From Calothrix sp. PCC 6303 (GTDB lineage Bacteria > Cyanobacteriota > Cyanobacteriia > Cyanobacteriales > Nostocaceae), in assembly GCF_000317435.1 (NCBI RefSeq), contig NC_019751.1, positions 3,658,001-3,722,000 of the forward strand: a stretch of 64,000 nt of DNA. The letters are read 5' to 3'. The notes under the pieces were generated by a model. That model saw only the letters and a program-made list of their open reading frames with translations. It ran no database searches and had not been told where the DNA came from. Every line of letters starts with the position of its first letter. Within the stretch, counting starts at the first letter, position 1. This document shows, piece after piece, positions 18,652 through 27,557 of this stretch. A program made the translations under genes and the position numbers.

Positions 18652-19761
18652 ATGGCTCTAAAAGTTGTTTTTTGTTGGTCTGATATCTCTGGTTATATGG
18701 CAGCTTGCTGGCGAACTTTGCATCAGACACCGGAGATTGATGTGTTTGTTGTGGGTTTTCAAGCCCGTACCGAAACGGCATTTTCTGACCAATTAATGCA
18801 GGGTATTCCTTGCAAACTCTTGGGGATGACAGAAAGACAGGATGCAAATTTAATCAAACGTTTGGTAGTGGCAGAATCTCCAGATGTGCTGGTTGTTTGC
18901 GGTTGGTTACATAAACCTTATTGTCAGTTGGCGTTTGCTCCTGAATTGAAGAAAACAGCTTTGGTTATGACCATGGATACCCCTTGGTGGGGTACATGGA
19001 AACAACATTTAGCTCCTTTATTGCTCCGCTCGTACTTACAATCAATGAATATGGTCGTTGTTGCTGGAGAGCGTAGTTGGCAATACGCTTTACGTTTAGG
19101 AATCAATCCGGCAAATATAGTACAGGGAGTTTACGGTATTGATTATGATGTTTGGTCGCCATTGTGGGAACAACGCTCGCAATCTCAATGGCCCCGTTCA
19201 TTTTTATTTGTTGGTCGCTATGTTGCGGTTAAGGCAATCGATATTTTGGTAGAAGCTTACCAAATTTACCGTTCTCAAGTCTCTAATCCTTGGAATTTAG
19301 TCTGTTGTGGACAAGGAGACGAGAAATCATATCTGGAGGGGAAACCAGGAATTGAGAATTACGGATTTTTACAACCTTCAGAAATGCAAGCTGTGTGGCG
19401 ATCATCGGGGGCTTTTATTTTACCCAGTCGATTTGATCCTTGGCCCCTGGCGTTAGTAGAAGCTGCTGCGGCTGGACTGCCTATTATTTGTACTGATGCT
19501 TGTGGTTCTGCGGTGGAAGTAATTAGACCTTGGTATAATGGTTTGACGGTACCCAAAAATCAGCCAAAGGCTCTAGCTGATGCAATGCTGATTTTGCACC
19601 AGCACCATTGTGACTTATCTAATTGGGGGAAGCGATCGCAGGAATTAGCGGCTCCTTACTCTGCCAAGATTTGGGCAGATCGTTGGCAACAACTATTACA
19701 AAATTCACATCAGATTAAAAAAGTCAAGCAAAATACTCACAATCTGCTATTCAATATCTAA
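18652..19761 (+). CDS. Glycosyltransferase family 4
   Basis: 369-residue GT-B enzyme starting two bases after the methyltransferase stop. FLFVGRYVAVKAIDILVEAY is the donor-domain start and PSRFDPWPLALVEAAAAGLPIICTDACGS carries the retaining GT4 motif. The N-terminal domain is short and starts with CWSDISGYMAACWR, typical of transferases that act on polysaccharide repeat units. Forms a run with the two genes before and the membrane protein after. Confidence 0.87.
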   Translation: MALKVVFCWSDISGYMAACWRTLHQTPEIDVFVVGFQARTETAFSDQLMQGIPCKLLGMTERQDANLIKRLVVAESPDVLVVCGWLHKPYCQLAFAPELKKTALVMTMDTPWWGTWKQHLAPLLLRSYLQSMNMVVVAGERSWQYALRLGINPANIVQGVYGIDYDVWSPLWEQRSQSQWPRSFLFVGRYVAVKAIDILVEAYQIYRSQVSNPWNLVCCGQGDEKSYLEGKPGIENYGFLQPSEMQAVWRSSGAFILPSRFDPWPLALVEAAAAGLPIICTDACGSAVEVIRPWYNGLTVPKNQPKALADAMLILHQHHCDLSNWGKRSQELAAPYSAKIWADRWQQLLQNSHQIKKVKQNTHNLLFNI

Positions 19762-19776
19762 CTTGAATTTTCAAGT

Positions 19777-21117
19777 ATGACTTCAGACCCTGCTAGCAAA
19801 ATTTTCGACCTGCTTTTTAGTCCTTACGGAATACTAGCCATTATCATCGGTATTTTAATATTGGAACGAGCTAAACAATCTCGACGTTTAGCTTGGCTAT
19901 TATTTGGGTTTTGCTGCTATGCAACTTCTTTAGGCAAATTCCAAGATCAATGGATAGCTGAACCACCTCCCTTGGTTTTTCCCTTACAACAGTTACGCGA
20001 TATGGGTCGCCCTCTAACGATAATTCTAATTATTTCGCTAATCATACTGGGAATGCAAACACGGGACGGATGGCGACGAATAACTATCCCACAACCAGTG
20101 TATTACCTGATCGCATTTCAGGTAGCAGTTTTTGTGAAAATCCTAGTTTATGGTGATGTAGTTTTTGCTTTACTCGCAATAACTACATTTGCGTCAATTA
20201 TCCTGATGTTTAAGTTGGGACCTTCCCGGTGGTTGCAGGACGAATATAATTTCCACTTAGGCGTTTGGTCATTGGCAATGGCTGGTGTAATTTTTGCACT
20301 TGCCTGTACATATCAAGGAAGATTTGATATGCAAGCAATGACATTTGTACAAGGAAGGTTCCTAGGAACTACTGGTAGTTCACAACATGCAGCAGCCTTA
20401 CTGGCAGGAACTGTTCCCTGCTTTATGTTTCTCATTGAAAGTAATAAAAAATGGGGATGGAATAAAGCTTTTTGGATAGGAATTCTACTTGTTGTTACAT
20501 ACTTTTTATTGATTACGGGTTCTCGTACTGGTGTAATTATGGGAATTAGCTCTATTTTATTTTTCTATCGGAATAGATCTGGCTATTTATTTCGTTTGGG
20601 CTTGTTTGCTGCTATTTTATTAGGTTTCATCTTTTGTTTCATCAGCCCAGATGTAGTTACCCAAAGTACACCAGCAAACAATAGGTTAATTTCAGGCGGG
20701 AATACACGCGAAGGGGCTTGGGCTAGCATGTGGAATGGATTTGTGAATAATCCATTTTTTGGTTCTCCATTAGAAGGAGGACGTTTAGTTTTTGGAGAAA
20801 ATTCCTGGTTAGCTGCTGGAGATACCACGGGATTACTTGGATTTATACCTATAGTAATGATGGGTCTAGGATGCTTAAAAATGATGTTTGAACTTCATAA
20901 ATTGAGTAGCATAAAACCTAAATATTTCTTACATACTAGTATTGTCATAGCTGGTTTATCTGGTCTTTTGGCAGGAAGTTTTTCGGAAGCTATTCTGCTT
21001 GGAAATCTATCTTTCCCTGTGTTTTCTCTACTGATGTATTTATCCATGGGGAAATACTTACTAGATTTAAATCGAATACAAAATGAGTATTTTTTATTAG
21101 AGAGAAGACACTGCTAA
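19777..21117 (+). CDS. O-antigen ligase/Wzy-like polytopic membrane protein
   Basis: 446 residues with about ten to twelve hydrophobic segments (for example ILAIIIGILILE, IILIISLIILGM, FALLAITTFASIILMF, FWIGILLVVTYFLLITGSRTGVIMGIS). The segment ITGSRTG followed by a large periplasmic loop (about 295-340, NNRLISGGNTREGAWASMWNGF) is the signature of the WaaL/Wzy family. It should polymerise or ligate the lipid-linked units at the outer face of the inner membrane. It is the only polymerase-like gene in the locus. Confidence 0.8.
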   Translation: MTSDPASKIFDLLFSPYGILAIIIGILILERAKQSRRLAWLLFGFCCYATSLGKFQDQWIAEPPPLVFPLQQLRDMGRPLTIILIISLIILGMQTRDGWRRITIPQPVYYLIAFQVAVFVKILVYGDVVFALLAITTFASIILMFKLGPSRWLQDEYNFHLGVWSLAMAGVIFALACTYQGRFDMQAMTFVQGRFLGTTGSSQHAAALLAGTVPCFMFLIESNKKWGWNKAFWIGILLVVTYFLLITGSRTGVIMGISSILFFYRNRSGYLFRLGLFAAILLGFIFCFISPDVVTQSTPANNRLISGGNTREGAWASMWNGFVNNPFFGSPLEGGRLVFGENSWLAAGDTTGLLGFIPIVMMGLGCLKMMFELHKLSSIKPKYFLHTSIVIAGLSGLLAGSFSEAILLGNLSFPVFSLLMYLSMGKYLLDLNRIQNEYFLLERRHC

Positions 21118-21124
21118 GAGATCA

Positions 21125-21275
21125 TTTATAAAGTAAACCTGAAATTTGTAGGGTGCGTTAAAGCAATGCGTAACGCACCGGATGATAGTGGTGCGTTACG
21201 GCTATATATCATTGGCTCACATACCCAAATGCTTACACAGCCGTAACACACCCTACTTAATATTTACTTTATAAA
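21125..21275. repeat. Nested inverted repeats (MITE-like hairpin)
   Basis: Outer arms TTTATAAAGTAAA (21125-21137) and TTTACTTTATAAA (21263-21275) pair over 13 bases. Next in are GTAGGGTGCGTTA (21148-21160) and TAACACACCCTAC (21244-21256), one mismatch. Inner CGTAACGCACC (21169-21179) and GGTGCGTTACG (21190-21200) pair over 11. It lies 8 nt after the O-antigen ligase gene and may stop transcription as well as being a mobile repeat. The GTAGGGTG ends are common in cyanobacterial intergenic repeats. Confidence 0.65.
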
Positions 21276-21343
21276 TAGGCTCTAATATCTGAGAAATCAG
21301 ATTTTATTTTTAGTTAGAGATATTTTTTGTAGGTTTGTTTTGA

Positions 21344-22549
21344 ATGAAAGTTCTCCATGTTATTCCCTCCGTCACAAAACTGCGCGGTGGCACAAGTCAA
21401 GCTGTTTTGGATATGGTAAGAGCATTACAGATGATTAATGTCGATGCTGAAATTGCCACCACTAACGATGATGGAGATAACTTGCTTGATGTTCCACTTG
21501 GCAAGCGCATTCAGTATAATCATGTCCCTGTTTGGTTTTTCGAGCGCTTTTCACCCAATATCAAACCTATCAGAGAATACGCATTTACCAGCGAGTTGAC
21601 ACAATGGCTGTGGGAAAATATTTCTCGATATGATCTTGTACATGTCCATGCTCTGTTTTCTTATCCATCAACGATCGCTATGGCGATCGCTCGTTTGAAA
21701 AACGTTCCTTATATCGTCACCCCTCATGGTTTACTATGCGAGTGGTCTTTAGGGCAAAGTACACGTAAAAAGCAAATTTACTCAAAAATAATAGAGAAAT
21801 CCAATCTCAATCATAGTCAAGGGATCCATTTTACTTCCCAAAAGGAACAGCAAGAAGTTTCTAAATTGGGGCTGAATGTGCCGGGTTTTGTAATCCCTTT
21901 AGGTCTTTCCATACCTGATCCCATTCCCGATGCCTATTCACGTCTGCGGCAACTTTATCATATTTCAGCATCTGAACCTGTGATTTTATTTTTATCTCGG
22001 TTGCATCATAAAAAAGGGTTAGATTATCTGATTCCTGCCTTGAGTAAAGTTAGTCACCATAAATTTACTTTTATATTAGCAGGTAGCGGTACTTCAGATT
22101 ACGAAGCGGAAATAGAGTCTCTGCTTGTTTCTAATGGATTACGCGATCGCACTATCTTGACAGGATTTGTTGCTGGTGAAGACAAAGACCTATTAATGCA
22201 AGCTGCTGACTTGTTTACCCTGACTTCTCATTCAGAAAACTTTGCTGTCTCAGTTTTAGAAGCACTTGCTGTAGGTGTTCCTGTTTTGGTGACTCCTGGT
22301 GTCGCGTTAGCTGCTGTTGTGCAAGCAAATCAAGTTGGCTATATTCCTGATTTGAATGTTAGTGCGATCGCTGATGCTCTGGAGAGTTATTTTAGAAACC
22401 CTCAGCAAGCAAAACAAATGGGTGAAATTGCTCACAAATTTGTTTTGGAAAAATACACTTGGAAACGAATTGCTTCCCAATTACAAGAGGTTTACACAAG
22501 CATACTCGATAAAAGTTTATTGCTATCTAAAAGGATGTTTATAAAATAA
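21344..22549 (+). CDS. Glycosyltransferase family 4
   Basis: 401-residue GT4 enzyme. KVLHVIPSVTKLRGGTSQAVLDM opens the acceptor domain; VILFLSRLHHKKGLDYLIPAL the donor domain; TSHSENFAVSVLEALAVGVPVLVTPGV has the EX7E motif. Follows the hairpin element, so it probably has its own promoter in the AT-rich 68 nt upstream. Confidence 0.88.
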   Translation: MKVLHVIPSVTKLRGGTSQAVLDMVRALQMINVDAEIATTNDDGDNLLDVPLGKRIQYNHVPVWFFERFSPNIKPIREYAFTSELTQWLWENISRYDLVHVHALFSYPSTIAMAIARLKNVPYIVTPHGLLCEWSLGQSTRKKQIYSKIIEKSNLNHSQGIHFTSQKEQQEVSKLGLNVPGFVIPLGLSIPDPIPDAYSRLRQLYHISASEPVILFLSRLHHKKGLDYLIPALSKVSHHKFTFILAGSGTSDYEAEIESLLVSNGLRDRTILTGFVAGEDKDLLMQAADLFTLTSHSENFAVSVLEALAVGVPVLVTPGVALAAVVQANQVGYIPDLNVSAIADALESYFRNPQQAKQMGEIAHKFVLEKYTWKRIASQLQEVYTSILDKSLLLSKRMFIK

Positions 22550-22598
22550 TTTTTAAAGTAGGGTATGTTGTGCTACACAAAGATTTGAGAGTTTGAGT

Positions 22599-22745
22599 AA
22601 TACCAATTTGAAATGCGACAGATAAATTTTGTAGAGACGTGTATAGCTCTGCGAGCATATAAGAAAAGCGAAGCTCCTCTGTTAGCGTAGCTCTCCCGAA
22701 GGGAGCAAGAGGCTATATCACGTCTCATATAATTAGATGTGTTGT
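22599..22745. repeat. Dispersed palindromic repeat, copy with core in orientation 2
   Basis: Fills most of the 372-nt gap 22550-22921. Inverted repeats GAGACGTGTATAG (22634-22646) and CTATATCACGTCTC (22713-22726) bracket a core whose bases 22675-22716 are the exact reverse complement of 13401-13442. The outer flanks run the same way as in the other copy. The last 170 nt before the next gene are AT-rich with nothing recognised. Confidence 0.7.
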
Positions 22746-22921
22746 TTCCCTGCAACGCAATGATTAGTCATTTTATTAGGCATTTTGTGAAATGGTATAA
22801 TAACACCTAAAAAAGCTATTTATTTCCTTACTATTTCGGAATTGCAAATTTTAGAATTCGAGCATTAAAGCACTTAAATTTTCATGATAAATTCAGCCAA
22901 ATCATCCCGAATTTCTGATCA

Positions 22922-23701
22922 ATGTTAGAGAAAATTACCCCTATCATCCTCACCTATAATGAAGCACCCAATATTGGACGTACCCTTCAAAAACTCGCTT
23001 GGGCAAAGCAAATTGTTGTGATTGATAGCTATAGTACCGATGAAACCCTAGATATCCTGGCATCCTACCCCCAGGTGAAAGTATTTAAACGCAAATTTGA
23101 TACTCATGCAACACAGTGGAATTACGGGATAGAACAAGCCACTTCTGAGTGGGTGCTTTCTCTAGACGCGGATTACACTATTTCAGATGAGTTGATAGCT
23201 GAATTAAAAATATTGCCTCAAGATACAAATGTAGATGGTTATTTTGCCAGATTCAAATATTGCGTTTTTGGTAGACCTCTTCGAGGTACTATATTACCCC
23301 CGCGTCAGGTTCTATTTAGAAAAGACAAATCGATTTATATTGATGATGGACATACCCAGCTTCTAGAAGTTAAAGGGAAATCTACAATGCTTTCGAGCTA
23401 TATTTTCCATGATGATCGCAAATCTTTAACTCGCTGGTTGTGGGCGCAAGATCGCTACTTAGTTATTGAAACAAAAATGTTATTAGAAACTTCAATAAGT
23501 AAACTAAGTTTAAGCGATCGCATTCGCAAACAAAAAATTATTGCCCCTTTTGTGGTGCTTTTCTACTGCCTAATTCTTAAAGGTGGCATTCTCGACGGTT
23601 GGCACGGTTGGTACTATGCCTTCCAACGTGTACTGGCAGAAATTATTCTTGCAATTCGTTTGATCGAAGCTGAACTATTACGGGAATTTTCAGGTAAATA
23701 G
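22922..23701 (+). CDS. Glycosyltransferase family 2 (WaaE/KdtX-like)
   Basis: 259 residues. ITPIILTYNEAPNIGRTLQKL, IVVIDSYSTDETLDI and VLSLDADYTIS give a GT2 domain with DAD. The short length and the C-terminal part (YIFHDDRKSLTRWLWAQDRYL, then hydrophobic helix PFVVLFYCLILKGGILDGWHG) match WaaE-type transferases that act at the membrane. Last + strand transferase before the convergent secreted-protein gene. Confidence 0.87.
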   Translation: MLEKITPIILTYNEAPNIGRTLQKLAWAKQIVVIDSYSTDETLDILASYPQVKVFKRKFDTHATQWNYGIEQATSEWVLSLDADYTISDELIAELKILPQDTNVDGYFARFKYCVFGRPLRGTILPPRQVLFRKDKSIYIDDGHTQLLEVKGKSTMLSSYIFHDDRKSLTRWLWAQDRYLVIETKMLLETSISKLSLSDRIRKQKIIAPFVVLFYCLILKGGILDGWHGWYYAFQRVLAEIILAIRLIEAELLREFSGK

Positions 23702-23819
23702 ACGACGCGTAGAGATGTTCCGCTGGAACCTCTAGAAAAGGTTTTGATATTTATGCATGCTTCAAATAGATTAAAATTGCCGTAATCAAAAAAGTTCAGA
23801 TTGAAGCGCACAGTGTGAG

Positions 23820-25580
23820 TTATAAACTGCTGTTAGCAGGTAAGTTTTTTGTCGGGTTCATAGGATCTGTATCCACAAGGGTGATTTGGGTCAGTCCATT
23901 GATCAGTTTTACGACATATACTGAACCTGCCTTTCTTGCACGTAAAGTCAGGGAACCCAATCTGTTATCAATTTTTACCCGAATATCTCGGTCTTCACCC
24001 ACATTTGCCCAAGTAGTAACTAACCAGCGATCTTCACCAATCATTTTGCGTGCAAGGACGCGAGCCGTAGGTATTGTAATAAGTCCGTATAGACCTGGTT
24101 CTTTTTTTGTCTCACCTTCAGCAATGAATTCCATGGCAGGCAGTACCTTAACTCCGTTTTTACCAGAATAGGTATGCTGATTTGAACCTGCTAAAAGGTC
24201 TCCATTACGTAAGTACCCTTCTAGATGTGAGAATAAACCATGTACATGACCTAGTATTGATAATTGCTGAATTAGTGTAGGAGTTTTTGTAGCAACAGGT
24301 TTATTCTTAATAAGTGCATCCCAAATTGGTCCGCTGCATTGGAAATATTGCCCTGAAACACCGATAGCCCCAGCTGTATAATAAGTCTTCATCATGCCCA
24401 TGAAGCGATCCGGCTCGGAGATTGATCCATTATCCTCCCAACCCATATTTACCCAAGGGTAAGTAAATTTCTGTCCCATAGAAATTGTTCCAGATACATC
24501 GTTCAGTGCTTTTGTTAAAGCGTCATCTGGCACCATAGAATTGTAGTTGACTCCAGTCCAACCAGAGTTATGAAGCTTGTAATACATTTCCGGTGCGGGA
24601 TAATCAGAAACTAAAGGTTTCCCATAGCCATATTTTTCCAGAAAATAATCGTAGAGGAGCATCCATGACCACCAATTACCCCATCGACCGCGTTCAGGAC
24701 CGTAGGACTCCTGATACCACGAATATATTGGGCGAGATCGGAGGCTCTTGAATAATGACTCCTTCAAAACTCTTTCCTGTCGAGCCTTATTATAAGATAC
24801 GAAACCATTCCATGAGCCTGTATTAGACTCATTGTACTTAGCTAGTACTGTAGGATCTTGTTCCATATAGCGAGGACCATCATCACCAAGAATCCACAAC
24901 CCTGATTCACCTTGGTTTGTAATTATGTCTATTGACTGTCCAACAGCCGTCTCCAATTGAGCAAACTGTTGACCAAAAAAATCACCGATAATTTGGAAAG
25001 TCTCATCTGGCGCGCTGGGGCTGACAATTGCTCGCCCGTTAACTAGGATGATTTTTCCATTTTTGTCACGCAGCCACGTGCTTGATGGAAGCTTAGGAAA
25101 GTCTGTGTTGCTTTCATCATAATTATCAAAAAATTTTTGTACTCCCATTCCCACTGTAGTACGGTAATGTCCAGGTTTAGCTTTGGCAACATCTGACAAA
25201 TTATTTTTATCAATTGGAAGTGCATATCCCCAATGATCAGACAACTCAATATAAGTTTCTCTGGATAATCCACAGTGTCCTTGAGTTAAAGGTAGCAGTG
25301 TGTGGCTTTTCTTAAAGACGGGGCGAGGTGCAGCCTTGAGATGATCCAATGGAGTGGATTGCTCATTGATAATTGGAGTTATTGTTGCCTGTGCTGATTT
25401 TACATTGGCAATAAATTTCTTGAGACCATTACCCTGAATAGAGGGACTGTTAGTGTCTTTGAGTGTGATAGCAAAAGAGGCTATTTGCAATCCGTTGCCT
25501 GGGAGAGTAATCAAGAAAGTAGCACACAAAAAAACAGTAGGAAAAGAAATTACTGTCAGGATGTTATTAAAAAGCTTCAT
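23820..25580 (-). CDS. Secreted glycoside-hydrolase-like protein, family not recognised
   Basis: About 586 residues from the preferred ATG at 25580; the frame extends to 25628. From 25580 it begins with a signal-like stretch (KLFNNILTVISFPTVFLCATFLITL). Middle and end look like a TIM-barrel hydrolase with a C-terminal beta-sandwich: repeated aromatic/acidic segments WGNWWSWMLLYDYF, WVNMGWEDNGSISEPDRFMGMMKTYYTAGAIG and DRWLVTTWANVGEDRDIRV. No known GH signature is certain. It faces the + strand genes and lies inside the polysaccharide locus, so trimming or modifying the exported polymer is an inference. Confidence 0.6.
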   Translation of the reverse strand: MKLFNNILTVISFPTVFLCATFLITLPGNGLQIASFAITLKDTNSPSIQGNGLKKFIANVKSAQATITPIINEQSTPLDHLKAAPRPVFKKSHTLLPLTQGHCGLSRETYIELSDHWGYALPIDKNNLSDVAKAKPGHYRTTVGMGVQKFFDNYDESNTDFPKLPSSTWLRDKNGKIILVNGRAIVSPSAPDETFQIIGDFFGQQFAQLETAVGQSIDIITNQGESGLWILGDDGPRYMEQDPTVLAKYNESNTGSWNGFVSYNKARQERVLKESLFKSLRSRPIYSWYQESYGPERGRWGNWWSWMLLYDYFLEKYGYGKPLVSDYPAPEMYYKLHNSGWTGVNYNSMVPDDALTKALNDVSGTISMGQKFTYPWVNMGWEDNGSISEPDRFMGMMKTYYTAGAIGVSGQYFQCSGPIWDALIKNKPVATKTPTLIQQLSILGHVHGLFSHLEGYLRNGDLLAGSNQHTYSGKNGVKVLPAMEFIAEGETKKEPGLYGLITIPTARVLARKMIGEDRWLVTTWANVGEDRDIRVKIDNRLGSLTLRARKAGSVYVVKLINGLTQITLVDTDPMNPTKNLPANSSL

Positions 25581-25626
25581 AGAAAATTTGAGCATATTGT
25601 CATTAATTTTTGAAATTATTTTTACC

Positions 25627-26166
25627 ATGCGCTTAGATCAATATACTCCCGGTACCTATACCCCAGGTGCAGCATACTGGAAGCAAGTTCTCTGGTATTT
25701 TGTTGGTTCTCCCCTCGTAGTGAGTTACTGGATACCCGTATCTGACGTTAAAGTTGCAGTACTTCGGTGTTTTGGCGCAACAATTGGTGAAAAAGTCAGA
25801 ATCAAGCCAGGAGTAAGGATCAAATTTCCTTGGCGTTTAAGTGTGGGTGATTGTGTTTGGATTGGGGAAGATGCTTGGATTGATAATCTGGCACATGTCA
25901 CCATCGAAAGCAATGTTTGTTTATCTCAAGGTGTTTATTTGTGTACTGGTAATCATGATTGGAGTCATCCAGATTTTAACTTAAAAGTGGCTCCCATTTA
26001 CATCCAGAAAAGCAGTTGGATTGCGGCAAAATCAGTAATTGGTCCGGGAGTGACGATTGGTGAAGGTGCTGTTTTGAGTTTGGGATCAGTTGCTGTGCAT
26101 TCTTTGGAACCAATGATGATTTACGCGGGTAATCCAGCACAAGCGATGAAGCGACGCAAACTGTGA
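25627..26166 (+). CDS. WcaF-type hexapeptide acetyltransferase
   Basis: 179 residues, cytoplasmic O- or N-acetyltransferase. LRCFGATIGEKVRIKPGVRIKFPWRLSVGDCVWIGEDAWIDN, CLSQGVYLCTGNHDWSHPDF and VIGPGVTIGEGAVLSLGSVAV are the WcaF/HpsU family pattern. A longer frame begins at 25453 on top of the opposite gene; the ATG at 25627 matches the family N-terminus (LDQYTPGTYTPGAAYWKQ). The longest possible start of the opposite-strand gene is at 25628, so the two would overlap back to back. Confidence 0.85.
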   Translation: MRLDQYTPGTYTPGAAYWKQVLWYFVGSPLVVSYWIPVSDVKVAVLRCFGATIGEKVRIKPGVRIKFPWRLSVGDCVWIGEDAWIDNLAHVTIESNVCLSQGVYLCTGNHDWSHPDFNLKVAPIYIQKSSWIAAKSVIGPGVTIGEGAVLSLGSVAVHSLEPMMIYAGNPAQAMKRRKL

Positions 26167-26490
26167 ATTAATACGACTTAGGATAGTAAAACTATGATAT
26201 TAACCGCTTAGATACCTGCAAAACATCAGATATTTATACAACTAAGGGGGTAAATAATACTGCGTTAACAATTAGATTAATTAAGCTTAATGTTGGCAAA
26301 ATAAATTGATTCTGTCTCAGAGTTATTTTGATACCAATTCAACTACTGAGATCATCTTTGTTTTGCAGTATTCAGGATGAACAAGTAATGGTGCCAGTTT
26401 AAATTGCCTACAGTTTGCTTAAAAAAGTTAAGAGTTTCCACAGCTTAATTAATTTGAGAATGTAAATTCTATAGGGAAAGAAAGATAGCT
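26167..26490. other. Gap between the polysaccharide and T4SS-like regions
   Basis: 324 nt, AT-rich. An AGGGAAAGAAAGATAG stretch just before 26491 may include the ribosome site. No repeat, RNA gene or terminator is recognised. Confidence 0.5.
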
Positions 26491-26751
26491 ATGCCTAATC
26501 GAAAGGGTGCTTTATATGTTGCCTGTTTCCGTGCAGATGCCACGGGACGATGGTTCCCGATGAAGTTAACTACTCCTACTAACCCTAATCAAGCATCTCA
26601 AATATCTGCTGTGAAGTTTCCAGCTTTAGATGAAGCACAACATAATACTTTAGTCAAGTTATTTCGCAGAATTGGTGTTGCTAGTTCCACTATAGAGGGT
26701 GATGCTTTCAACTGCGATCGCACTAACGAAGGAACGGTACTACAAGATTAG
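26491..26751 (+). CDS. Small unrecognised protein
   Basis: 86 residues, soluble, no signal or membrane segment. It has a purine-rich ribosome site and reads as an ordinary gene (MPNRKGALYVACFRADATGR, PALDEAQHNTLVKLF). It precedes the secretion-like cluster by 123 nt in the same direction. A role with that cluster is possible but only by position. Confidence 0.5.
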   Translation: MPNRKGALYVACFRADATGRWFPMKLTTPTNPNQASQISAVKFPALDEAQHNTLVKLFRRIGVASSTIEGDAFNCDRTNEGTVLQD

Positions 26752-26874
26752 CAAAATCAGATAACAGCCTATAAATTTTGATACAACTCAGTTATTATCT
26801 ACTCATATAATACGTTTTGTAGTAGAATATATCCTGAGATAAAATCTCTGTGAGGAGTTATTTTTAATACTTTA

Positions 26875-27468
26875 ATGATTAGCGCGTTCCCAATATCCAC
26901 AAAAGTGATCTCAGTGATAAAACACTTACATTTACGCCTAATTGAATCTGTACCGTTTTTGATAGCTTGTGCAGTCTTGCTGAGTGTCATTAGCCTCAAA
27001 AGTCCTGTTCTCTTATTCTGTTTGATTGTTGGTAGTTTAGTGACAATAGTCATTCAGCAAGTAGGACAACAGGTTCAATTGTCAACGCGAAGCTTGCGCG
27101 ACGTAAGTCGTTCGCGTATTCTGTTTCAAGTACTAGCAGCGGCACTTCTTCTAAGTTGCTTCTGGTTAGATTATTTTGCATCCCCTGCACAAGCACAGTT
27201 TTTTAAGGGGGCAGAAGACTTTTTTAATAAAACCTTAACTCAGGGTGCTAATAGTAACAATAGTCCCCAAGGTGCGATTAGTTTAATATTTAATGTATTA
27301 CGGGCAATTTATTTACTTTATATTGCTATTTCTCTTGTAGGAATAATTAATGCAGTTCGCCAAGATGATGATTGGCAAAGTGTAGCCAGAATTCCTTTGC
27401 TTGTCATTATAGCTGTCACTATCGCTGATGTTCTCACCGGGTTTATTATTGGCAATGGCGGCAAGTAG
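26875..27468 (+). CDS. VirB2/TrbC-like pilin precursor of a T4SS-like system
   Basis: 197 residues, four hydrophobic segments. Residues 83-105 (LFQVLAAALLLSCFWLDYF) followed by SPAQAQ look like a VirB2-type leader with AxA-like cleavage. The remaining about 90 residues hold two membrane helices (LRAIYLLYIAISLVGIINAV, ARIPLLVIIAVTIADVLTGF) separated by a short charged loop, as in VirB2/TrbC. The first 70 residues add an extra helix pair. Residues 71-81 (TRSLRDVSRSR) are coded by the 29-bp dispersed repeat at 27087-27115. First gene of the cluster. Confidence 0.55.
   Translation: MISAFPISTKVISVIKHLHLRLIESVPFLIACAVLLSVISLKSPVLLFCLIVGSLVTIVIQQVGQQVQLSTRSLRDVSRSRILFQVLAAALLLSCFWLDYFASPAQAQFFKGAEDFFNKTLTQGANSNNSPQGAISLIFNVLRAIYLLYIAISLVGIINAVRQDDDWQSVARIPLLVIIAVTIADVLTGFIIGNGGK
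27087..27115 (+). repeat. 29-bp dispersed repeat inside the VirB2-like gene
   Basis: Identical to 42572-42600 and 44876-44904, with diverged copies at 45010-45038, 45082-45124 and, on the other strand, 51568-51596. It starts GCGAAGCTTGCGCGACGTAA and is partly palindromic. In this copy it is read in frame and lies just before the probable pilin leader. Confidence 0.8.
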
Positions 27469-27557
27469 AGAATAATCGATTTAGATTAAATTTAGCTACT
27501 GTAGTTAAGCTATAAATAAATCAGGAAACTAAAGCCAAAATCTCAAAGTCGTTTATT

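Noticed and set aside
25453-25626. Longer N-terminus for the WcaF-type acetyltransferase
   Set aside because: This part is the antisense of the secreted-protein signal region; family members begin near the ATG at 25627.
26491-26751. Relaxase accessory or oriT-binding protein
   Set aside because: No ribbon-helix-helix or other DNA-binding motif is visible in the 86 residues; left as unrecognised.
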